Positions 34,634 to 45,844 of a DNA stretch of 64,000 bases are shown piece after piece. Each line of letters opens with the position of its first letter. Position 1 is the stretch's first letter. The notes under the pieces were generated by a model that saw only the letters and a list, made by a program, of their open reading frames with translations, ran no database searches and was not told the DNA's origin. The DNA is taken from the NCBI GenBank assembly GCA_001599815.1, contig BCIA01000004.1, positions 2,673,051 through 2,737,050 of the forward strand, written 5' to 3'. Both the position numbers and the translations under genes were made by a program. Source of the stretch: Furcasterigmium furcatum (lineage: Eukaryota > Ascomycota > Sordariomycetes > Glomerellales > Plectosphaerellaceae).

Positions 34634-35098
34634 ATGGCAGCCAGGAGGTGTCATCCTGTGTGGGTTGACGAAGGAGGATGATACGCCCAGACTATTCTAG
34701 TCAAAAAGAGAGAGCGTTGGCCTCTACCACGAGATTTCAATCATCGTCTCGGTTTCTGATCTTACTGTGAAAATTCCCAGGGCGTCATGGACGGTCTGCA
34801 GCGATGACATGGCATTTTGTAAGGTTCTTGGCTGTCGGACGCTGGCAGCGGTTGATGTTGAACGACTTCTTAGGGTGGGTCCAGGACGCTGTGGCAGCAC
34901 CTCGGATTGGCCAATGCACATCTCGAAGCACGGGCCACATGAAATTTAGAACGACGCGATGGGAGCATTTCACATTGTCACTTTTGCAGCATCTCGGACA
35001 AATCTGTTCAAGCAACCCGTCCACCACCACCACAGACAGGTTCGTCCCGGTGCTTCCGCAGACGTTATGTGACAAGTAGCTAACACCCCTCGTCCAGG
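34634..35098. other. Intergenic, TRL1 to uL10m
   Basis: 465 bases between same-strand genes. Nothing beyond expected terminator and promoter sequence is visible. Confidence 0.5.
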
Positions 35099-36148
35099 AT
35101 GCCGACGAGAATACCCCGGGCCACAAGCAGGGCCCTGCGCCAGCTCGCCCAGGCCTCGAGGCAACCGACCTCGTGCCTCGCTCCCGTCTCCCGAACCCTC
35201 TCCACGACCTCGTCCCGCCAGTATGCCACCGCAGCGGCAGTGTCTCGGCCAGCCGGCCTCCAGCTTGCTGCTGACTACGTTCCCCCGACGAAGCCTGCCT
35301 CCGCCCGGCCCCCTGAGACCCGCAAGTCCCAGCTCATCCGAACATACACCTCCCTCCTGCGCACGTCGCCCCTGATCCTCTTCTTCCAACATAACAACAT
35401 CACCGCCCTCGAGTGGGCCGGCATCCGCCGCGAGCTTCGCGCCGCCCTCCGCGCCGTCCAGGTCCACGGCGCCCCGGCCGACATCACCAGCGACATCCAG
35501 CTCTCCGTCCTGCGCACGCGCATGTTCAACGTTGCCCTCAAGCTCGTCTCCTTCTACGACGCCTCCGCCGCGGCCAAGTCGAACTCCGCGAAGACCACCC
35601 CCACCCGCGGGCCCCTCGTCCACGACCTCTCCGAGGCCGCCTACGAGGCCATGAAGACCGTCGAGGTCCCCAAGGACTCGGCCTTCGCGCAGCTCGAGCC
35701 GCTCCTCGTCGGCCCCGTCGCGGCCCTCGTCCTCCCCGCCGTCTCGCCGCAGCACCTCGCCGCCGCGCTGAAGGTCCTCGCCCCCGGGCCCGTGGGCACC
35801 CCCTACGCCCCGCCCACGCGCAGGAAGAACCCCTCGTACTACGAAGCGGACTGCCAGAACGGCCTGTCGAAGCTGCTGCTGGTGGGCGGACGCATCGAGG
35901 GCAGCGTGTTCGACGTCGACGGTGTCAGGTGGGTCGGCGGCATCGAGAACGGCCTCGAGGGCCTGAGGGCGCAGCTCGTGGCGATGCTGCAGAGCGCCGG
36001 GCTGGGTCTCACGGGCGCGCTGGAGGCGAACAGCAAGAACCTGTGGCTGTCGCTTGAGAGCCGCAGGAGTGTGCTGGAGGAGGAGCAGGGTGGCAAGAAG
36101 GAGGAGAAGGCCGAGGAGAAGGTTGAGGACAAGCCTGAGAGCTCGTAG
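35099..36148 (+). CDS. mrpL11: Mitochondrial large-subunit ribosomal protein uL10m
   Basis: Intronless, 349 residues. The first about 45 residues are Arg/Ser/Ala-rich with no acidic residues before an RQYATAAAV site, a typical mitochondrial targeting presequence. The uL10 core reads ETRKSQLIRTYTSLLRTSPLILFFQHNN, ITALEWAGIRRELRAAL and LSVLRTRMFNVALKLV, with PLLVGPVAALVLP further on; this matches the fungal mitochondrial L10/MrpL11 family. The C-terminus is a Glu/Lys-rich tail (GGKKEEKAEEKVEDK). The product is part of the stalk base of the mitochondrial ribosome. Strong third-position GC bias creates long opposite-strand frames over this gene. Confidence 0.9.
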   Translation: MPTRIPRATSRALRQLAQASRQPTSCLAPVSRTLSTTSSRQYATAAAVSRPAGLQLAADYVPPTKPASARPPETRKSQLIRTYTSLLRTSPLILFFQHNNITALEWAGIRRELRAALRAVQVHGAPADITSDIQLSVLRTRMFNVALKLVSFYDASAAAKSNSAKTTPTRGPLVHDLSEAAYEAMKTVEVPKDSAFAQLEPLLVGPVAALVLPAVSPQHLAAALKVLAPGPVGTPYAPPTRRKNPSYYEADCQNGLSKLLLVGGRIEGSVFDVDGVRWVGGIENGLEGLRAQLVAMLQSAGLGLTGALEANSKNLWLSLESRRSVLEEEQGGKKEEKAEEKVEDKPESS

Positions 36149-36869
36149 AATGGATGGCGGGGAGTGTATGATAGTGCCTTGGGCATGTAAATCACCCGAC
36201 TGTATTACTGAGTCCATGTGGCTTTGGTAGATCTGTAGAAACATATTGCCATACTCTGGAATTGTCTGGCTCGTGCAATTTGGGGAGCATGTTATTCAGT
36301 CATACTCGAGATATAGAAGCAAATGTTTCTCTATGGTTCGACGTCTGGAGAGACTGCGTCAAAACGCACCTCAGCAAGGAGACTGTATGTGATCGTATAA
36401 CATGAGAGCTACTATTCACCGGTGGATTATTCAATGGCCTGTAATTAATTTACATAGAATTCGAAAAGACAGGAATCGGGGTTGGGGATTCTGCCCGGAC
36501 ACGATCGAGGCTCGGGATCCCTGCGTCTTCCCCGCCGCTAATAATTAGCACCCCAGCCAAGTCATGCACTGAGTTGCAGCTGCCCTGCAGGAACACCCCC
36601 GTGACCAGCTGGCCCGGGCCGCCAACCTTGGAACATCCAGGTCCCTGCCTGGACCTGTCCACCTCAGCAAGCAGGACACGACCTGCATCGAGCTTCCTCC
36701 CTCCAACGTACCACCAACCTCACATCCACCACCGGATTTTCTTGTGTCGCGAGCTGCATCAGCGCTTTCCGATTCCCCTTGCTGCGGCTGGACATGTCAG
36801 CGACCTGCTTTTGAAGCGACAATCGCAAGCGACACCTGCCGACCACCACCACGCGACCTTCCCGCAACC
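36149..36869. other. Intergenic, uL10m to UPF0132-like gene
   Basis: 721 bases. The first 350 are AT-rich and fit a 3' untranslated region; the last 200 are C-rich leader. Nothing else is recognised. Confidence 0.5.
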
Positions 36870-37596
36870 ATGAACTTCGCTCCCTACCAGTCTTCGCCGC
36901 CCGAGCACGAGCGCGCGTTCTCCCCCCAGACCTCGCCGCGCGCATCAGCCGATATTCGAAGGCCGTTCTCCCCCGGCGGCTTCCAGTCGCAATCCCAATA
37001 CCAATACGGCCAGCCGTACGGCTACCAGGACCAAGCATCGCCCCCGCCGCTCCAACACCCGCAGCCCCAACGCCAGTGGCAGACCAGCAGCATTCCGGGC
37101 GCATACCCGGCCCCCGACACACACAGGGAGGGAGTCAGCGAGTTTGATACCAGTCTCGGGTTCAGGCTAGACTATGAGGCCTGCGCGGCGTATCTGCTGC
37201 TGCCGCCGATTGGAGCTATCCTGCTGTTGATCGGGGAGCGCAACAGCGACTACGTCAGGTATGCGGCAGACTGCGAGAAACCACCCTTGGGAGCCTTCGG
37301 AGGAAATGCCCGCTAACCACACCTCAGATTCCACGCCTGGCAATCGAGCCTACTGTTCACCGCCATCCTTGTTATCCACCTCATTTTCGCATGGTCCAGT
37401 TTCCTGAGCTGGTTCTTCTTCATCGGTGACCTGGCACTCATTGCCTGGTTGACAATGCGGGCATACCAGGACGCCGACACCCTGGATAGGTAGGCTGCGC
37501 CTCGCAATCTTCTCGCAGGCAACCCGGCTTACATCAAATAGGTTCGAAGTCCCCGTTGTTGGACGGATAGCCAGCAATATCCTAGATGACGAATGA
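36870..37596 (+). CDS. UPF0132/DUF4870-like small membrane protein
   Basis: Exons 36870-37258, 37328-37489 and 37542-37596 give 201 residues. The N-terminal 85 residues are disordered and rich in Pro/Gln/Ser/Tyr (SQSQYQYGQPYGYQ). Three hydrophobic segments follow: ACAAYLLLPPIGAILLLIGE, SSLLFTAILVIHLIFAW and FLSWFFFIGDLALIAWLTM, separated by the conserved DYVRFHAWQS turn that is characteristic of this family. The tail is acidic (ASNILDDE). Family members are small multi-pass proteins of unknown function found from bacteria to fungi. Both introns carry phase 2, and the exon joins recreate RFHAW and RFEVP. Confidence 0.85.
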
Positions 37597-38100
37597 TGGA
37601 CTGAAGGCAACCTGGCGGGTATAGCATGGCAGGCTGGTGCGCGTGTATTATGTGTGCATAATCATGAGGCGTAGCGTCTTGCCCTCCGGTACATATTTCC
37701 CTCCTGTCATGTAGAAAGCGATGTACATTTGCTGCCGCGCATTTCCAAATCTCCAAATCACCCTGCCTACTGGTGACATACACGTACAGTGCGCTTTGCT
37801 GACCAAAGCTCCGAACTAACACAGTATCGGATTATCCCTGCCCCGACCACAGGATTGGAGGTGCACGGGCCCCCTAGGCTAGAGCAGTGATTACGCGACG
37901 GTGTGCTTGCCTTGCAGCTTGAGCCTTGTGGCAGCTCCGAAGCTTTCCATTTCCACCTCCCAACTCCAGCTTCACGCCCACCCCTGCCAACCTCACGACC
38001 ATCTCTCTTACGTTTTTTAGCGCGGCGCTGTCTCCGAGCGCACTTCGACACATTTCCCGACGTTCAGCTACCCGATTCGCTCCTTCGAACCGCCGTCACA
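37597..38100. other. Intergenic, UPF0132-like gene to RPT5
   Basis: 504 bases between same-strand genes. The last 200 are CT-rich and serve as the RPT5 promoter and leader. No proteasome control element could be assigned with confidence. Confidence 0.5.
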
Positions 38101-39609
38101 ATGTCGACCCTCGAGGATCTCGATGGTCTCACCAACAGAGACCAGGACGAGAAGAAGAGGGAAGGCGATGATGACAAGAAGAAGGACCGCCAGGCCACTG
38201 TCTCGGACGCCAACGATGATACCGAAATGAAGGATGAGGAGCCCGAAGAGGACGACATCCTCGACGAGGAGATCCTTGGCCTCAGCACCCAGGACGTCCA
38301 GACCCGGAAGCGCCTGCTAGAGAACGACTCGAGGATCATGAGGAGCGAGCTGCAGCACCTGACACACGAGAAGGCTGCCATGGGGGAGAAGATCAAGGAG
38401 AACAACGACAAGATCGCGAACAACAGGTGAGATCCCCATCTTGTGCCGCCGTATGAGCCCGGGCGGTTCACTGACACGTGCCGTCAGGCAATTACCGTAC
38501 CTCGTCGGCAACGTCGTCGAGCTGCTCGATCTCGACCCCACAGCAGAGTCCTCCGAAGAAGGCGCCAACATCGACCTCGATGCGACCCGCGTCGGCAAGT
38601 CGGCGGTCATCAAGACGTCGACTAGGCAAACGATCTTCTTGCCGCTCATCGGCCTCGTCGACCCGGCGACGCTGAAGCCCGGCGACCTGATTGGTGTCAA
38701 CAAGGATTCATACCTCATTCTCGACACGCTTCCCGCCGAGTACGACAGCCGTGTCAAGGCGATGGAGGTGGACGAGAAGCCCACCGAGAAGTACACAGAC
38801 GTCGGTGGTCTGGACAAGCAGATCGAGGAGCTTGTCGAGGCCATCGTCTGGCCGATGAAGGAGGCGGACCGGTTCAAGAAGATCGGAATCAAGGCCCCCA
38901 AGGGCGCCCTGATGTACGGCCCCCCCGGAACCGGCAAGACCCTGCTTGCCCGAGCGTGCGCTGCCCAGACCGACGCCACCTTCCTGAAGCTCGCGGGTCC
39001 CCAGCTCGTGCAGATGTTCATCGGTGACGGCGCGAAGCTCGTCCGCGACTGCTTCGCCCTCGCCAAGGAGAAGGCACCCGCGATCATCTTCATCGACGAG
39101 TTGGACGCCGTCGGCACGAAGCGATTCGACAGCGAGAAGAGCGGTGACAGAGAAGTCCAGAGAACCATGCTGGAGCTCCTGAACCAGCTGGACGGTTTCG
39201 CTTCCGACGATCGCATCAAGGTGCTCGCCGCCACCAACCGAGTCGACGTCCTCGATCCCGCCCTGCTCCGATCCGGCCGTCTGGACCGCAAGATCGAGTT
39301 CCCCCTGCCCAACGAGGAGGCCCGCGCCCAGATTCTCAAGATCCACTCTCGAAAGATGCGCGTCGATACCGCCGTCAACTGGAACGAGCTGGCGCGCAGC
39401 ACCGACGAGTTTGGCGGTGCCATGCTCAAGGCCGTCTGTGTCGAAGCCGGCATGATCGCCCTGCGCGGTGGCAAGGAGAAGATCGGCCACGAGCACTACG
39501 TCGATGCCATTGCCGAGGTCCAGGCCAAGAAGAAGGACGTATGTATCGCCCCTCCAACCCGTTCTGCGCACGCGCTGACCTTTCTTAGACTGTCAACTTC
39601 TACGCTTAA
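38101..39609 (+). CDS. rpt5: 26S proteasome regulatory ATPase Rpt5
   Basis: One of six AAA+ ATPases of the 19S base that unfold substrates and open the 20S gate. Exons 38101-38426, 38488-39538 and 39589-39609 give 465 residues. The N-terminus has an acidic low-complexity segment and a coiled coil (LLENDSRIMRSELQHL). An OB-type domain includes PYLVGNVVELLDL. Walker A is GPPGTGKT (253-260), Walker B IIFIDELDAVG, then the arginine-finger region RVDVLDPALLRSGRLDRKIEFPLP. The last exon is only 21 bases and encodes TVNFYA, the HbYX-type tail that docks into the 20S alpha ring. The frame also stays open through that last 50-nt intron, so unspliced RNA would lack the docking tail. Confidence 0.97.
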
Positions 39610-39913
39610 TGTATCCGCGCATTTGGGGGTCTCGGGGTATCTTGCACCGGTGTTTCGGCGGCTGCGCCGTGTCGGCATAGAGGCCAGCAGGATTGCAAAT
39701 AGACAATACTATCGCCACAGCGCAATGTACGATTATCACGAGCATGGTCATGCTGCAGCGAGGCGAACTGAGGAGAGTCAACTTGGCCCTGTTGTCAGCT
39801 TGTCCCGTGATGTTTCCGACGTGCCCCCGGAGACGCAGATATGGGCAACATCCCTTGTCCAGATGATGATGATCGCCCATTCAGTGGTTCTAATGAAATG
39901 CTCCCATAGAGTC
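39610..39913. other. Convergent intergenic, RPT5 to DUF6536-like gene
   Basis: 304 bases between two 3' ends. An open frame continues through it from the unspliced RPT5 intron but has no recognisable sequence. Confidence 0.5.
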
Positions 39914-41711
39914 CTAGTTCCCGACACTTTCGCTCTCTGATACTTCCTTACTCATTCCTCTAAGAGAAGAAGCTTCGCCATCGGCCGCAACTAGCACAGG
40001 CTGGAGGAATTCCTGTCCGTCCACTGGCTCCTTGATGTGAATATCCGTCGAAAACGCCAAACGAGAGACCTGCTCCTGCCCTTCCGCCTGGTCAGTCGTC
40101 ACGCCGATCTTGACTGGAAAGAACATGGCCTCCCGGTCGTTCTCTGGCCCTTGACACATGGCCTGGATCGCGCTGCTGTTGTACCCCATGAGCTGGAATC
40201 CCCCCGGGATATTACGAAACCTCCTGACTCCCGAGTTTACCACCATCACCGCGACCATGAGTCCCCCCATCAGCAGCGCCAGGACCGAGCCGAGGAGAGA
40301 GTATCCCCGGCCCGTGTTGTCGTACTCGGGCAGGCGCTCGCCCTGCGACCCCGGCGCGAACGCCCTCGTCTGGACAATGTAGATGCTCTGCGATATCAGC
40401 CAGTGCAGCAGCGACGACAGCAGCATGAGCGGCACCGAGTACTTCATCGGCAGGGACAGGAAGTACGACGACCGCTGCATGCCCTCGGGCGAAGACACGC
40501 GCAACACCTTCTTGCCGTCGTCGTCGAGGAAGCGCACCCACTCGTCCGCCACCAGCTGGCGCGTGAAGATACTATTGTAGAAGATGTACAGGAGACTGAT
40601 CACCACCTGCGGCAGGATAGCCACCAGGACATGCCACAGCATCAGCGCCGTGTCGCTGAGACCCAGTGTGTCCAGCGGCCCGAGGCTTCCCGCGGTAAAA
40701 GCCGGGTGGACGCCGAAGCCGTGGTCCCAGAGCACCGCGGGACTGATGTCGATGCCGATGTCTCGGGCGCTCTGGGCGGATGACCCGACGATGTAAGAGA
40801 AGGCCGACGCCGCTCCCGCGAACCCGTTGGCCATGTGAGTCTTCCGGCGCCTTGGGGCAATGGGATTAAGGATTGGATCACTTACAGGGTAATCGCACGA
40901 ACCCAGGCACCCGATCCGACGGCCTTGAACCAGTAGACGTTTGTCGGTTGCCACACGGCCATCTTCACCGCGTATGTCCCCGGTTTCGCGGCGGATTTGT
41001 ACGTGCTGACGTTCCGGTCCTCGAGGTAGCTGTGTATCGCATCACCCATTGTGATCATCGGGCGCCTGGCCCTGTCTTGTTCCGCTGATGTTGCGCATCG
41101 CCGGTGCTGGAACCAGATCCCGATGACCAGCAAGAGCAGGACGAGAGTGCACCCGCAGACAATACCCATGACATGCATGCTGTAGTGGAGGCCGCATTTG
41201 CCCTGGTTGTTCCCTTCCTCGCCCACCAGGCAGTGGGCGACCTGGATCGGCGGCTCGGCCAGCCTCCAGTCGTCGGCAAACTCCCGCGCCCATTCCCAGC
41301 GGCAGAACTTCCATCCAACCTCGTGTGATGGCTGGTAAGTCTGGCAGATCCAGCTGGCGGCCCATGAGGAGTCTGCGTTCCAGCCCGGGATGGCGCCGTG
41401 GATCAGGGACGAGCCGGTTCTGTGCCGTTGTCATGGTCTTGGCGACGACGACTAGAGACCTGGTAGCATCTTTGGGGTTGATGAAGGTCTCGATGCACTC
41501 CCTGGTACTGAGCTGGCCGTACTCCTTGGCCGGGGCTTACATGCCGTAGAAGAGGGAGAGGTGCCAAAGTCCACCGCGTTCAGTTTGAGTTGCCTGACTG
41601 CACGGTCAGTCAGGGGTCTGTGAGTTGTGAGAGCGATACGAGGCACAAGTCGGGGCATATTGCCAATTGGTTAGAGAACTAATACCGTGGAATGTCGAGA
41701 AATTCGCTCAT
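39914..41711 (-). CDS. DUF6536-like multi-pass membrane protein, truncated or decaying
   Basis: The last exon (40850-39914) is a clear match to the C-terminal half of the fungal DUF6536-type membrane family: LWHVLVAILPQVVISLLYIFYN, SSYFLSLPMKYSVPLMLLSSLLHWLISQSIYIVQT, then a final membrane helix and the RRFRNIPGGFQLMGYNSSAIQAMCQ block. Upstream coding can be linked as 41711-41686, 41597-41541, 41501-41460 and 41419-40886, all in phase, giving 531 residues. That requires introns of 39, 40 and 35 nt, far below the usual size here. Reading straight through instead gives family-like sequence with one TAA (after LFYGM) and one frameshift (after TMTTAQN). The N-terminal membrane part of the family is missing. 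I favour a truncated, possibly inactivated copy. Confidence 0.6.
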
Positions 41712-42134
41712 CGTTGTATTATGGTAATAAGGAACAGGGGCGCCATGTCAGCGCCTGAGGAGGAGTTAGTTGGGTGAGGGTTAGTTTAGGTACTTTGGTT
41801 GAAGTGCTCTGCGAAGTGAGGTTCAGATGTCTAACACAACAATTGCTAAAGGAGGCTCGGGAGAAACCATTGTCATGCAATCTGTAGTGGATGCCGAAAT
41901 CTCAAGTATTCCATATTGACCCTGTCAAGACCTTGAATGCACTCAGTCGGGCGGCCTGAGTTCGCGGGTTATACTTAGGGAGGTAAGTACTAGTAAGTTG
42001 CAGCCCGATTTCAGTGCTTACTGTGGACATCGGTAGACACTCAGTCTTCATGTATACATCAACGATTAATCTAGGAGATAAAAATCCGCATTGACGATCT
42101 CACCAAGGTGCCTAGCCTCTCAGCACGGCCGCCC
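41712..42134. other. Intergenic upstream of the DUF6536-like gene
   Basis: About 420 bases. If the DUF6536 gene were full length, its N-terminal half should lie here, but no family-like sequence is seen in any frame. Composition is AT-richer than the flanks. Confidence 0.5.
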
Positions 42135-43016
42135 TTAGATCAACTTGTAGGGCTGCCCAAGACGCGTCTTGTCTTCGCTGCACGTCCATATCTGGTCCTC
42201 CAGCTCGCGAGATCGCTTCCACAGCGCCTTCAGATTCACCCCCGTCAACCGCGCATAGTAGAACCACGTGAGCAGCGATCGAATGCTGACCTTGACTCGG
42301 CCCTTGTATCCGTCATCGTCGGCACCGCCGCCGGCAGGCGGACTCCAATCCGTGTCGTACGCCCATAGGAAAAAGGCTGGGAGCTCTCCCCCATGTCCGA
42401 TAATGCTCGGGTCCAACGACGGGGGCGCGGCGGCCAGGTCTTCATAATCGCCGTCAGGATCGCGGAATATCGTCATGGTGTCGAGCTCGGGGAAAAGGCA
42501 GTCGCCGGCGAGGACGAGGAACGTGTTGCGGAGATATCGCTCGTTGGGCAGCGGTTCCCTCCTAAAGCAGCTAATAAGGACGCCTAAGTCTACCTCTTCA
42601 TCGATACTGTCGACCTACCCCGGGAGCATGCTGGCAAACTTGGTCTCGTCCCCAGGCCAGAGTAACGCTTCGAGCAGCGCAGATATCAACACGGGATCCA
42701 GAGATTCGGGATCGGCAAGTGCCATGGCGACGAGATCCTTGTCCCCGACTCGCGCATTGCGGTACTCGAGCTGCTCGAGTGTGTGCTGCCGGATGCGCTC
42801 TTCAGACGTCATCCGCCGTAGACGTGCTGCTTCCTCGCGTGCCCTTGCATTACTGGCGGCATCGAAGGCATCACGTCTGGCCTTGATGGCCTCCGGAGAC
42901 ATGTCCAGCGTGAGTTGTGTGTCGTTACGCTCCATGGTGGTCGTTCGGGTTGCCGTCATGGGCCGGGGGCGGCAAAAGTCTCGGTCAAGAGCCCTATACC
43001 CAGATCCCTGCATCAT
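42135..43016 (-). CDS. Unrecognised conserved-looking fungal protein
   Basis: Two exons, 43016-42619 and 42561-42135, joined across a 57-nt intron (donor GTAGGT, acceptor CTTTAG) in phase 2, giving about 274 residues. The start is uncertain: 43016, or internal Met codons such as MTATRTTTMERND. The N-terminal half is a charged helix (PEAIKARRDAFDAASNARAREEAARLRR). The second half has more globular character: NERYLRNTFLVLAGDCLFPELDTM, an Asp-rich loop, and a C-terminal helical part (VSIRSLLTWFYYARLTGVNLKALWKRS). I recognise no domain. The intron is a multiple of three with an in-frame TAG at its second base, so retention would truncate the protein. Confidence 0.6.
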
Positions 43017-44491
43017 ATCAGCAGCCGAAGAGAAGCCTTGGCCTTGGCCCCGAAATCCAACTCATCCAACCAACCAACTTCCATCACTCCTCGGTGCACG
43101 TCCGTGACGTCTCAACCGTCATGAATCCTACCTCACATCCGCCGCCGTGACATCGTGGCAGACGGTCACGCCTCATCACACCCGGCCCTTGAAGCTACGG
43201 CAAGTCGCGATTCTCAGTGGCCCGACCGTCCGACCTGACATCCTGGCTTGATAACTTTCGACCCTGTCGCGCTGAACCCCCCGGGATCGCCGCCCCGGCA
43301 GCAGCAAGAATGGGGAAGCGATCATCCAAGGCCAAGCCGGGATAATACTCGTGGCCACAGAAAGGCGATGCCATCAGAGACAGCATGCTGCACACGTGTT
43401 GCCTCTCGATTGTCGACGGCAAACCCGTTGCCGCAGCCATCGGTTCCTAGAATAGCGCGCCGATCAGGAGAAGACACGAGGTGGCGAGGCCTAGGCGCCT
43501 CAACGTCTGCTGCCGATCACCACCGGCATCCGGGTCGGTTCCGGGGTAGTGGAGTCGAGGGGCCGCTCCATTTGCTCCGGAGCCTGGGGGAAGCTGCCCG
43601 GACCTTCAGAACTCACCATCTTCTCATCCGCTTGGTATCGATAGACTCAAATCCACAGCCACAGCCTCTCCTAATTACATTGCTTGATTGCCTCACGACG
43701 CAAAGGCAGACGATGCCTCCTGCTAGGTGGACAGACCATGCTGTGACGGCTAATCCAAGGTCAAGGCCGAGAGACGCAATCACTCGCCACACTAACAGCC
43801 ACGATGCAACGGTCGACGTAGTGGCCAGTCGACCATGGCCTTGGACACCCTCCAACCCAGTATCCCCTGCTTTTGAGATCGACGCATTGCCGCTAGTGCA
43901 GGCCTGAGCAGGCAGTCCCCTGTAGTCTGAGTGCCTGAGTGTACAGTATACCTTCATGTTGTCATGCAACAAGACGTCGTTGCCATCTTGGCCTAAGCCA
44001 TTGGATCGCCTCATCAAGCCACATTCAAGTCAATCACTTCCCCTCAAAGATAGGAATGAAACCTTACGCCGGAGGACGGTACCTTTTCAGCAGATTCTAT
44101 GCTGCAAGCAGTTTCTCGATGCCTCCTTGGGGCCCCATTGGTCCCGTTTGGCTTGAGCTCAAGAACTCAGGGGCAACAGATCGTCATAACTCTCCTCGCT
44201 TATCAAGAGCCTCAATGAGCTCGGGCCGAATCTGGGGACGTTGTGGTCCTTGAACCTGGCATTTGATGGGAGCCCCAGTATCATGTCTGCTTCCTTGGAA
44301 GTGTTCTTCTGACGTCGCGCAAGACTGAGGAGCTAGATGCCGTGATCAGGTCGTCTATAAAAGAAGCCCTCTTCCCATCCCCATCTCACTTGTTGTATAT
44401 CATCACCATCCCCAATCACTCCAGTTCTACCGAGGCCTTTCACATCTAATCCGAAGTTTCAACACCTTTGCCCTGTCAATCTATCATCAAG
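43017..44491. other. Long intergenic region before hydrophobin
   Basis: About 1.5 kb. Open frames such as 43248-43907 are proline/arginine-rich with no motif and are probably chance. The 3' end contains the hydrophobin promoter with a clear TATA element. No repeat or RNA gene is seen. Confidence 0.5.
44356..44362 (+). promoter_or_regulatory. TATA box of the hydrophobin gene
   Basis: TATAAAA lies 130 bases upstream of the hydrophobin ATG, followed by a CT-rich leader with several CATC/ATCA elements. A strong TATA element fits the high, developmentally regulated expression typical of hydrophobins. Confidence 0.6.
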
Positions 44492-44849
44492 ATGCAGTTC
44501 CTCGCCGTCATCACCACCCTGTTTGCCTCCGTGGCACTCGCCGCCCCCGTGGTCGAGGACCGCCAGGTCTACATCCCCTGCTCTGGCCTGTACGGCTCTG
44601 CCCAGTGCTGCGCGACTGATATCTTGGGCATTGCGAACCTCGACTGCGGCGAGCCTCCCAGCGTTCCCACCGACGCCTCCGAGTTCCAAGCAACATGCTC
44701 CTCCATTGGCCAGAGGGCTCGATGCTGCGTGCTCCCCATTGTAAGTTGGCAAACTACCTTCGAGTGTGCACTTGCGCAGTTTGCTGACACCTGATGTCTA
44801 GCTTGAGCAGGGTGTGCTGTGCAACAACCCTGCCGGTGTCCAGGACTAA
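44492..44849 (+). CDS. Class II hydrophobin
   Basis: Secreted amphipathic surface protein of 98 residues. Exons 44492-44740 and 44802-44849. Signal peptide MQFLAVITTLFASVALAA, then a short propeptide-like segment (PVVEDR). Eight cysteines follow in the hydrophobin order C, CC, C, C, CC, C with spacings 8, 11, 16, 8 and 10. The first loop is one residue shorter than the usual nine, but the diagnostic GLYGSAQCCATD and LDCGEPP segments are intact, as is the hydrophobic ARCCVLPI strand. Class II proteins assemble at air-water interfaces on aerial hyphae and spores. The single intron between CVLPI and LEQGVLC is a common position in this class. Confidence 0.95.
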
Positions 44850-45844
44850 AGAATTCATGTGTCGGCCGCTTTGGTCTGACCTTGGCGAGAAGAGGAGCTG
44901 GGTGCGTCTATTGTTCTTGGAAAGCAACAATTGGGGTTGTGTTGGCCCATTTCTAGGTACTTTTCTTGTAGGAAGCCGACACTCCTTTGATATGGCCAAG
45001 TGTTCTGTTCTGGAAGCAGAAGAGACATGTACGATATAAATCGAGATAAATGATTTAACCATACTTATCACGGTACTGTCGTGAGACTCGTGCTTGTTTG
45101 ACAGTGTCTTGAGCCGCGCACGACTCGATGTTTGTCATCCGACGATGCTGGCTCGGTGAATCTCCTCTCCTCACCGACACCCCACACCGAACCCTCGGCT
45201 TATGCACAGCGGCAGCCAAAGCTTGGGGCCCAAGTTACCCCACATGACATCACCGGAGCAGATGCTCCCGGCTTAAGTTTCAGACGTCATAATTAACGAT
45301 GGTGAAGCTCCAAGCAAGCTCTCTGAGTGGATGAACACCGCGGGACAGCTGTTGTCATCGCGATTTGGGGCGATCATGGTGACATGTGGCCCTCCATTTG
45401 GACAAATTTTGCATTGTTGACGCTGGCATTCCTTCAGAAGAGGCAAGGCAGGTGGCTCCTGCCTGGAAGCGGCTTCCCGGCCTGGGACAAGCTTGCAGGG
45501 CAGCTGCCCACTGTTTGGAAGCTTCTTGCCTCCGGCGGACTGCGCTGTTCGCGCCTTCCCCATTGTTGGTACCTATCGCGGTCATACACAAGCCCATGTG
45601 CCTTCCATCGTGGCTGACGAGTGACGTTATTGATTCTCCTCCCTTCTTTCGCCCCCTTGGACACGCCCCTTCCATCCCTCTTGGCCAACAAAACCGCCTC
45701 ATCGCCGGTGACGACTCCAGAATTCCAGCGTACCTCACTACCTATTCATCCTAATTCCCACCGAAGACCGCGATCCCAGATCGCTTTGCACCCAAGCACA
45801 ACTCCTGGAACCCTTCATCCGATTGATTCGTGCACCCATCCATC
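44850..45844. other. Intergenic, hydrophobin to Ish1 gene
   Basis: About 1 kb. Frames on both strands at 45270-45870 overlap heavily and lack motifs. The region holds the hydrophobin terminator and the promoter of the next gene. Confidence 0.5.

Noticed and set aside
42615..42617. TAG as a nonsense mutation or readthrough site
   Set aside because: It is the second to fourth base of a well-formed 57-nt intron (GTAGGT...CTTTAG) whose removal keeps the frame.
43248..43907. 219-codon frame between the unknown gene and hydrophobin
   Set aside because: Composition is proline/arginine-rich and random-like; competing frames overlap on both strands.
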